Below, in pieces: positions 1 through 6,507 of a stretch of 64,000 nt of DNA. Every line of letters begins with the position of its first letter. The first letter of the stretch is position 1. Under the pieces are notes generated by a model. It was not told the origin of the DNA, did no database searches, and saw nothing but the letters and a program-made list of their open reading frames with translations. The translations under genes were made by a program, and so were the position numbers. The stretch is from Affinundibacterium fentianense (GTDB lineage: Bacteria > Pseudomonadota > Gammaproteobacteria > Burkholderiales > Burkholderiaceae_D), in assembly GCF_018139545.1 (NCBI RefSeq), contig NZ_JAGSPJ010000005.1:293112-357111 (forward strand). The letters are read 5' to 3'.

Positions 1-1
1 T

Positions 2-1441
2 GCGAAGTTTGTGGAAGACAGCTGGAAGGTCAATAAAGATATCTTGATTAATACCGGCTTACGCTGGGAATCTTTCGACAATCAAACCAATAGCGGAAAG
101 AGTTTTGTCAAAGCGGACAATCTCCTGGCGCCACGTATTGGTGCAGCATGGAATGTGTTTGGTGATGGCGAGACCAAGATCTTTGGTAACTTAGGTCGTT
201 ACTATATTCCGGTCGCCTCGAATACCAATGTCCGGGCAACGCGATATGAATACACACATCATCGTTTCTATACCTTCACAGGCAAAGATCCGCGTACGGC
301 TGCGCCAATTACATTGGGACCAGAGGTCGGTGCTGCTGAACTCATTGGTAGTGACCGTGAACCGAATCCTGGAACAGTTGCCGATACCCAGCTTCGTCCT
401 ATGTCGCAATTTGAATTTATCTTAGGATTCCAACAGGCGATCTCGAAAAACCTCGCTTTTGGTATGAAATTCAATCATCGTAAAGTGACTGATGGTATGG
501 ATGATTTCTGCGGAACCACTGGCATCGGTCAATTTATGAAAGACAAAGGGTACACTAAGTTTAATCCCAACACCTTGGCAACATGTGTCTTGATGAATCC
601 AGGCCGTGATTTGAATTTGAACATTGATGTTGCCAACAACGGCGTATTGCAAGCTGTGACGATTCCAAGTAGTTACATTAAATTGGCAAAATACGAACGG
701 ACCTACAATGATTTACAGTTCACTTTAGATCGCCCGTTTGACGGCAAATGGGGTATGTCAGGTTCGTACACCTACTCACGTAGCCGCGGTACATCGGAAG
801 GGTATGTATCGTCAAATAATGATCAAATCGATGCAGGCGTGACTTCTGAATTCGACTTCGCTTCTGGTACCGATGGGATTTATGGGCCGACGCCGAATGA
901 ACGTGCGCATTCAATCAAGTTATTTGGTTCGTATGCAATCAATGATGCATTTTCAGTCGGATTCAATAGCAGCTTGGTGTCCGGTCGCCCCAAATCTTGT
1001 TTAGGCAATGTACCTATTCCTGGCACACCGAATGCAGCCTTTGATTACTACGGTGCCGATGGAAAGACAACCAAAGGTGGCTCGGGAAGCTACGGCTATA
1101 GCTACTACTGCTTGAATGGCCAATTTGCGCCGGACTTGCTCAATCCCAAAAATACGATTGCGCAAAGCTCACTCGTTCCACGCGGCTCTCTGGGTAACCT
1201 GCCATGGACAAAAAACCTCAACCTCAGCGGCACGTACAAAATGAAACTTGAGAAAGGAATTCTCAGCTTCACTTTGGATATCTTTAATGTCTTCAATTTC
1301 CAAACAGAGCAGACAATTAATGAATTCAAAGACTATAGCCGAGCGACGCAACGAGCAGGTCGTGTCAACAAAAATTACGGCTTACCAAGCAGCTACCAAA
1401 GTCCGCGTTCAGCGAGGATTGCCGCGCGTTATGATTTCTGA
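2..1441 (+). CDS. TonB-dependent outer-membrane receptor, C-terminal part (5'-truncated by window edge)
   Basis: The frame is open to the left edge, so the start, signal peptide and plug domain lie outside. The visible 479 or so codons look like the C-terminal half of a TonB-dependent receptor barrel: alternating short amphipathic strands with aromatic girdles (for example GSYTYSRSRG near codon 250), a repeated pattern of extracellular loops, and the typical ending ARIAARYDF with a terminal phenylalanine needed for BAM-mediated insertion. The large loops and the motif FTLDIFNVFNF near the end resemble Oar-like or carbohydrate/peptide-type receptors, but the substrate cannot be told. It is followed 40 bp later by a strong hairpin terminator and a convergent gene, so it ends its transcription unit. 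Receptor family: confident. Subfamily: open. Confidence 0.88.
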   Translation, partial: AKFVEDSWKVNKDILINTGLRWESFDNQTNSGKSFVKADNLLAPRIGAAWNVFGDGETKIFGNLGRYYIPVASNTNVRATRYEYTHHRFYTFTGKDPRTAAPITLGPEVGAAELIGSDREPNPGTVADTQLRPMSQFEFILGFQQAISKNLAFGMKFNHRKVTDGMDDFCGTTGIGQFMKDKGYTKFNPNTLATCVLMNPGRDLNLNIDVANNGVLQAVTIPSSYIKLAKYERTYNDLQFTLDRPFDGKWGMSGSYTYSRSRGTSEGYVSSNNDQIDAGVTSEFDFASGTDGIYGPTPNERAHSIKLFGSYAINDAFSVGFNSSLVSGRPKSCLGNVPIPGTPNAAFDYYGADGKTTKGGSGSYGYSYYCLNGQFAPDLLNPKNTIAQSSLVPRGSLGNLPWTKNLNLSGTYKMKLEKGILSFTLDIFNVFNFQTEQTINEFKDYSRATQRAGRVNKNYGLPSSYQSPRSARIAARYDF

Positions 1442-1483
1442 TCCTTGGGAATCGATCCGCACCTGTGCATGATCTAAAATAAA

Positions 1484-1516
1484 AAAAGCGCGCCGTGCCT
1501 CACGGTGCGCTTTTTG
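1484..1516. terminator. Intrinsic terminator, probably bidirectional
   Basis: A 10-bp stem (1488-1497 with 1501-1510, one G-T pair, loop CCT) is flanked by an A-run on the left and a T-run on the right. It can therefore end transcription of the receptor on the + strand and of the convergent AsmA gene on the - strand. Confidence 0.85.
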
Positions 1517-1592
1517 TTGGTCGATAAGTTAAGGAGATGGCGGCCACTAGCGTGTATCGTCATCTCATTTTTGTCGCCGAATAGAGAGACGA

Positions 1593-3752
1593 TTACTTTC
1601 CGAATAGTCCTTTCAATTTGTCTTTTAGCTGTTCGTTCACCTTTTCTTTTAGTTCCTTCTTCTTTTCCTCAATGACCGGTGCTGCCTTTGCTTTGAATGC
1701 GGATTTCAGAGCTTCACTGCCAATTTGCGCAAATTGAATTTGATAGCCAAGCTTGTCGAATGGTCCGCTGATGCGTACCGGTATGGAAATGTCCTTTAGT
1801 TGAGAAAGATCGGCACCGTCTTGACCAGCGGATGTATTGACCACGGTGACTTTCGCGGTATAGTCAAGATTGCTCGCGCGTAGATCGATTCTTCCTTTCC
1901 CTCCAACTCGCAAAAATGGTGATTTCATGTCGAGATCATCGCTGTTGCCGATTCCATCGATAAACACGATGGAGGCCGAGAGTGCTGAAAAATCTGTCTT
2001 CTCATTTTTGTTTGCTGCTTGTTGTTGGTCGGTCTTATTGGTGATTTTCGCTTTGAAATCACGTAGAGACTTCGCTAGATTGATGCCTTTCACCGCACCG
2101 TCAACGAGTTGCGTATGAATGGTGCCATTTAGATTGTCTTTAAATTGACTGACCCGTTTTCCGTGAGTCTTAATTTGTAAATTTAAGTTACCTTTTCCTT
2201 CAACAATATCCTTGCTCATAAAGTCCATCAACAAAGGATGGATTTGAATGCTACTGAGCTTCTGTTGCATTTCAAATTGATTGCCATCAACTTGAAAACG
2301 CATGTTTCCTGCGACTGAGCCTTGGTATAGTTTCGCCGCGATACCGTTCATGGTGAACTCCCCATCGTGTGATCTGATAGGCAGCTGAATTTGTTCAATA
2401 TGTAAATTTTTGACCTGCAATTGTCCAATTTTGATCGCGCCATCCAATTTGATTTTTTTCAAACTATCGAGTTTGAGATCTTGTTCTGGCTTATCCTCGG
2501 TTGTTGCTGTATTTTCCTTCGACTTCACATAGCGATCTAAATTGATCCGGTCGAGATTCATCGTGAAATTAATCGTTGGAGAGGAAAAATCTTGGACTTC
2601 CAATTTGGCCTGTAAGCTGCTTTCGTCGAATTTTGCATCGATATGACTTTTCAGATATTTGTCCTTCAGCCCAATCTCTGCGCGAGCTTTGATCGGTACG
2701 ATAATTTGAGGCTGCCCCATTGCAGGGTCTTGAAGTTTTAATTGCACAGCGAGCTGCGACAAGTCGATTACCTGTGTGCGGGTATTCATATTGACTGGTG
2801 TCTGCAACTCAATTTGTTTCGACGCATTGCCTTGTTGGGCAGATGCATTGAGTTCGAGTCGTCCGATTTGTAATTGTTCGTCTTTCAAATCAAGCTGGTG
2901 AATCGCGAGATCCGATTTGATCGTCTGGGTGCCACCGAACTTGGCCTTTAACGAAATGAATTCACTCGCAGTTTGTTCTCTATGTAGTTTAATTTGCTTA
3001 CTCTCGACTTGTAAATCCAAGCTTTCTTTATCGAATTGGCCGTTGATGAGCGTTGTTAGATTTTCTAGGATGACTGTCTTCGAATTGGCATTAAAACTGA
3101 CAATCGTATTGAAATTTGTCTTCACATTGACTTTGGGCTGCTCAAACTGAAGTTGTGCATCGAAACTCACCGGTGCCTTTTGTTGATCGGCAATTTTCCC
3201 AGTTGTGAGATTTAAGCCAGTGATTTTTCCTCTAAGATCGGACTTTTGGTCATCAATCGCGAATTCAGCATTGGTAATCGCGATGCCTTCTATATCGAAT
3301 CGCATAGTTTGATTTTTTGTGGTGTCACCGGTCTCTGTGTCCTTCTTGGTCTCCTTTCCGATCAAATCATCGATATTGGTTCGACCAGCTGGGTCGCGGT
3401 GATAACTTAATTGCAAGGCGTCCACCGCGATTTTGTCGACGACGATTTGCTTTTGCAATAGTGGCATTAATGCGAGTGAAATCTTGGCTTGATTTAATTT
3501 CGCAAAGACTTCTTTTGAGTCGAACTCGGATAGTTGAACTTTTTCTAAACTGACGCCTAATTTGGGAAAAAATTGAAGTTGAATCCGACCTTCAATGCTC
3601 AAGTCGCGATGATGCTTCTCTTTAACAAATTCGACCAACTGCGATTTGAACTGGTTCGGGTCAAAAATGAAGCTAAGGTAAGCGATGCCCAATCCGAGAA
3701 TAAGCAAGATGGTAGCAACAAAAACAGCGAGAATTTTGAGTGGCTTTTTCAT
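1593..3752 (-). CDS. AsmA family protein
   Basis: 719 residues. It begins with a short basic stretch and one strong transmembrane helix (about residues 5-27), followed by the AsmA-type N-terminal sequence (FDPNQFKSQLVEFVKEKHHRDL, continuing into the GRIQL and FPKLGVSLEKVQL segments) that is diagnostic of the family. The rest is a long beta-rich periplasmic region, with the conserved AsmA C-terminal block around residues 560-680 and a lysine-rich tail. AsmA-like proteins are inner-membrane anchored, mostly periplasmic, related to bridge-type lipid-transfer proteins, and affect outer-membrane lipid homeostasis. The gene stands alone on the - strand, with 298 bp upstream and a convergent receptor downstream. 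Family is clear; the precise role is inferred from relatives. Confidence 0.9.
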   Translation of the reverse strand: MKKPLKILAVFVATILLILGLGIAYLSFIFDPNQFKSQLVEFVKEKHHRDLSIEGRIQLQFFPKLGVSLEKVQLSEFDSKEVFAKLNQAKISLALMPLLQKQIVVDKIAVDALQLSYHRDPAGRTNIDDLIGKETKKDTETGDTTKNQTMRFDIEGIAITNAEFAIDDQKSDLRGKITGLNLTTGKIADQQKAPVSFDAQLQFEQPKVNVKTNFNTIVSFNANSKTVILENLTTLINGQFDKESLDLQVESKQIKLHREQTASEFISLKAKFGGTQTIKSDLAIHQLDLKDEQLQIGRLELNASAQQGNASKQIELQTPVNMNTRTQVIDLSQLAVQLKLQDPAMGQPQIIVPIKARAEIGLKDKYLKSHIDAKFDESSLQAKLEVQDFSSPTINFTMNLDRINLDRYVKSKENTATTEDKPEQDLKLDSLKKIKLDGAIKIGQLQVKNLHIEQIQLPIRSHDGEFTMNGIAAKLYQGSVAGNMRFQVDGNQFEMQQKLSSIQIHPLLMDFMSKDIVEGKGNLNLQIKTHGKRVSQFKDNLNGTIHTQLVDGAVKGINLAKSLRDFKAKITNKTDQQQAANKNEKTDFSALSASIVFIDGIGNSDDLDMKSPFLRVGGKGRIDLRASNLDYTAKVTVVNTSAGQDGADLSQLKDISIPVRISGPFDKLGYQIQFAQIGSEALKSAFKAKAAPVIEEKKKELKEKVNEQLKDKLKGLFGK

Positions 3753-4003
3753 AGTGTTTCCCGAAAAATGCGATTTAATCAGTGAAGTGTCAGTACTAAT
3801 TTGACCTGAATGCGTTTCCTCATTAGCTCGATCGATGATGTTTCAATCTCGTGCAAGCGAGGGTGCCAATGGGTCTTCGCTCTGACATGCAAGGATAGCT
3901 GCAATTTTATTTGCAACGTCAGGCACAAGCGATCATAGCATTATCGGAAAATGGAATCTGTTAAATGTTGATGCGAGAGTCGACGGCGGGAGGGGTATGC
4001 TAG

Positions 4004-4037
4004 CACTGCTAGCTTCGCTTTCATAAAGCTAGCAGTG
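4004..4037. repeat. Perfect 12-bp inverted repeat (hairpin) after the SPFH gene
   Basis: CACTGCTAGCTT at 4004-4015 is exactly reverse-complementary to 4026-4037, with a 10-nt loop. It lies 13 bp beyond the stop codon of the SPFH lipoprotein gene (- strand). There is no T-run after it in either direction, so it is not a textbook intrinsic terminator. It could be a 3' mRNA-stabilising hairpin or a protein-binding dyad. The rest of the 298-bp gap 3753-4050 shows nothing gene-like and should carry the AsmA promoter. Confidence 0.6.
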
Positions 4038-4050
4038 ATTTCTGAATTGA

Positions 4051-4905
4051 TTACTTGTTGACGTTGATTAAGGGAGTGGCGTTGCCCATCAGTACAGTAT
4101 TTCCCGCTTTCGATGCAACTGCAATCGCGGCATCGCGATGGATTTCCGCAAGACGCAGTTCTTTCAGGGCAGGCGTCAAGGATTCACTGATAATTTTGTT
4201 GGCTTTTGCTTCGCCCTCAGCTTGCACGATAAGACGTTCCGCTTCAGCCCGTGCGAGATCCACTTCCTTCAGTTTTTTCTGAATCGCTTGGTCGGTTTCT
4301 GCCCGTTGTCGGATGGCTGCCTCAATCGCGGGATCAGTTAATAGATTCCTGACGTTGACCGCTGTGATAAGAAATGCGCCTTTATCGTTAGCATCCAGCT
4401 CAGCTTGTAAACTTGCGCGCACCATCTCTGCCAGCTCTGTACGTTTAGTATGCATTGTCGTTGCGTCCAATTGAGCAACGGATTTGTATACAGCTTCTCG
4501 TGCTTCGCGCGACACTCGGCTGTATGCCATCACTAAATCGCTGCTGCCATCTTTAACGACTTGCTTGTGTTGTACAACATCACCTTGATACTTAGTGTAA
4601 AGCGTAGGAATTGCAGCAGGCATAGTCTTAAAATAGATATCGATATCCACGTCTTTCATCGTGAGATTGTCGCGACTCTTGGGTGTCATATCTTGCAGTT
4701 GAAAGCTCACTTCCTTGGCAGTAAATTCATCAACTGTTTTAAACACTGTAAAGTAGACACCAGGTGGAAGTGCATCTTTCCCAACCTTGCCCAAAGTCCT
4801 CTCAACACCGACGTTACCGGTATCAATCTGTGTACAAGCGGAGAGTAACGTGACGAGCCCCAAAACAAATAATGGGAGCGTTTTATTTTTGATTGTATTC
4901 ATCAT
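4051..4905 (-). CDS. SPFH/prohibitin-family lipoprotein
   Basis: 284 residues. The N-terminus has a hydrophobic segment ending in the lipobox LLSAC (Cys 24), so this is probably a lipoprotein and not an integral membrane protein. An SPFH (stomatin/prohibitin/flotillin/HflK-C) domain follows from about residue 28, recognisable by the start TGNVGVERTLGKV. Then comes an alanine- and glutamate-rich helical segment with AEAERLIVQAEGEAKANKII (about 220-240), typical of the coiled coil that lets these proteins form rings. SPFH proteins organise membrane microdomains or regulate proteases. A lipidated form facing the periplasm is less common. AAAGGA precedes the start. It lies 10 bp after a tiny membrane-protein gene, so the two are probably co-transcribed. 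Confidence 0.85.
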   Translation of the reverse strand: MMNTIKNKTLPLFVLGLVTLLSACTQIDTGNVGVERTLGKVGKDALPPGVYFTVFKTVDEFTAKEVSFQLQDMTPKSRDNLTMKDVDIDIYFKTMPAAIPTLYTKYQGDVVQHKQVVKDGSSDLVMAYSRVSREAREAVYKSVAQLDATTMHTKRTELAEMVRASLQAELDANDKGAFLITAVNVRNLLTDPAIEAAIRQRAETDQAIQKKLKEVDLARAEAERLIVQAEGEAKANKIISESLTPALKELRLAEIHRDAAIAVASKAGNTVLMGNATPLINVNK

Positions 4906-4915
4906 GGGTCCTTTA

Positions 4916-5107
4916 TTAAAGTAAATGCAGTGCTGGTGTGTAATAAGCCGCTATGAGAAGTAGCAGCAATAGTCCTATAAATATGAATAGCCTATAGGCA
5001 TGTTTGGAAATCGTCTTTGTTGCATTTTGTCTGATCAGTGGTGAGGTCAGCTGCCATACGCCATACATGGCAAGGCCGCTAATTAACAACAAAAAAAAGT
5101 GCCGCAT
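4916..5107 (-). CDS. Small two-helix membrane protein, function unknown
   Basis: 63 residues with two predicted transmembrane segments (about 3-20 and 41-60) separated by a basic, polar stretch. I do not recognise a family. It is accepted as real because an excellent SD (AAGGAGG, 6 nt before the ATG) precedes it, the composition is entirely that of a membrane protein, and it ends 10 bp before the SPFH lipoprotein gene in the same direction. The pairing suggests a small membrane partner or anchor for that protein; this is inference only. Confidence 0.7.
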   Translation of the reverse strand: MRHFFLLLISGLAMYGVWQLTSPLIRQNATKTISKHAYRLFIFIGLLLLLLIAAYYTPALHLL

Positions 5108-5336
5108 GAGGCCTCCTTTAAAAAAATGTGATTCACTTCATTCGTAATGCAGAAAAGAATTGCAGTGTATTGGCACTTGGCAGGATCTGCATAGGTAATT
5201 CCACGTCGATAACACCGGACGCACATATTGCTACATCTGCTAGCGAGGCGGGTCCACCAAATTTGCGCACGACTGACGAGTAGATATTTTGTTACACTTG
5301 AGCCCCTTTCTCCCCACCTTTTACGTCAGGGCTATC

Positions 5337-6242
5337 GTGCCATTCACCGCATTCTTGTTGGTTATCCTCGCTGGTCTTATTCATGCGCTTTGGAATATTG
5401 CTGCTAAAAAAGCTGGCGGAGACGTACGCTTTGCCGGATTTTCGGCGCTGCTAATGGCAGTGGTATGGGCGCCTGTTGGTTTGTACGTCGGTTGGGATGT
5501 TGTGCCATCTTGGGGCTGGAAAGAATGGACCTTTATTTGTGCGAGCGGGGTGCTGCATGTTTTGTATTTCATTACCCTATTGCGTGGATACCGCAAGGCG
5601 GATTTGACGGTAGTTTATCCCTTGGCGCGCGGTTCTGGTCCTTTGATTTCGTCAGGCATTGCTATCGTCTTTTTGGGTGAACGACTAAGTGTGATTGGTG
5701 GCGTTGGTGTGTTAGCAGTCGTCGGCGGCGTCTTTCTGATTGCAGGTGGTCCACGTTTGCTCTTGGCGCTACGCCAAGCAGGAGCGGGGTCGGTCGATCA
5801 GCACAACGCCCAGTTGCGGATTCGGAAGGGCATTTTTTATGGGATGTTCACTGGACTTTTCATCGCGGCTTACACAGTTTTGGATGGCTATGCCGTTAAA
5901 ATTTTGATGTTGTCACCAATTTTGGTTGACTATTTTGGTAACTTTGCCCGTGTAGCCTTGTTGGTTCCAGCTTTACTGAGGGATCGACAGGCCACGCGTG
6001 ATTCGTGGCGTAAAGAATGGAAATATGCATTGGTCGTAGCAACGATCAGCCCTATTTCTTATGTTTTAGTTTTGTACGCGATGCAGGCGGCGCCGCTGAG
6101 TCATGTCGCCCCAGCACGTGAAGTGTCAATGTTGTTTGCCGCTCTAATTGGCGGTCATTTACTGGATGAAGGCGATCGCATCCAACGCATAATAGGCGCG
6201 ATCTGTATCGCAATCGGTGTGATTGCGCTGGGAAATTTCTAA
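5337..6242 (+). CDS. EamA/DMT-family transporter
   Basis: 301 residues from the GTG at 5337, composed of about ten hydrophobic helices in two homologous halves, as in EamA (drug/metabolite transporter) exporters. Visible marks are the start VILAGLIHALWNIAAKKAG, the first-half ending FLGERLSVIGGVGVLAVVGG, and in the second half LIGGHLLDEGDRIQRIIGA, the usual E-R-containing repeat end. The frame is open further upstream to a TTG at 5289. I prefer 5337 because it gives the family's usual length and starts just before the first helix, though the SD there is weak. Substrate unknown; relatives export amino acids or metabolites. Monocistronic as far as visible. Confidence 0.85.
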   Translation: MPFTAFLLVILAGLIHALWNIAAKKAGGDVRFAGFSALLMAVVWAPVGLYVGWDVVPSWGWKEWTFICASGVLHVLYFITLLRGYRKADLTVVYPLARGSGPLISSGIAIVFLGERLSVIGGVGVLAVVGGVFLIAGGPRLLLALRQAGAGSVDQHNAQLRIRKGIFYGMFTGLFIAAYTVLDGYAVKILMLSPILVDYFGNFARVALLVPALLRDRQATRDSWRKEWKYALVVATISPISYVLVLYAMQAAPLSHVAPAREVSMLFAALIGGHLLDEGDRIQRIIGAICIAIGVIALGNF

Positions 6243-6423
6243 TTTCGACTTTTTGCTTTTGCGATGATGCACGATTTGAATCATACATTGCATGAAGTGA
6301 TGTAAATGCAACGAATGAATTAGTGGCGAGCATAAACGGCCGTTCGACAAAGCAAACCCAAGAATGGCAAAAGCACGGGATGCAAAAGCTTGGTGGAGTC
6401 GAGGACAGTTTCCTACAATCGAT

Positions 6424-6449
6424 AGAAAATGCAGTGAAGAAGCACTGCA
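6424..6449 (-). terminator. Possible terminator of the coiled-coil gene
   Basis: TGCAGTG and CACTGCA form a perfect 7-bp stem (6430-6436 with 6443-6449), followed on the - strand by TTTT. It lies about 60 bp beyond the stop of the large coiled-coil gene. Short stem and short T-run, so moderate support only. The rest of 6243-6507 shows no gene. Confidence 0.4.
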
Positions 6450-6507
6450 CTTCAATCAGGAAGAGCCAAAGATATTTACACTCATCTTGCGAACATGTTG
6501 TGACAGC

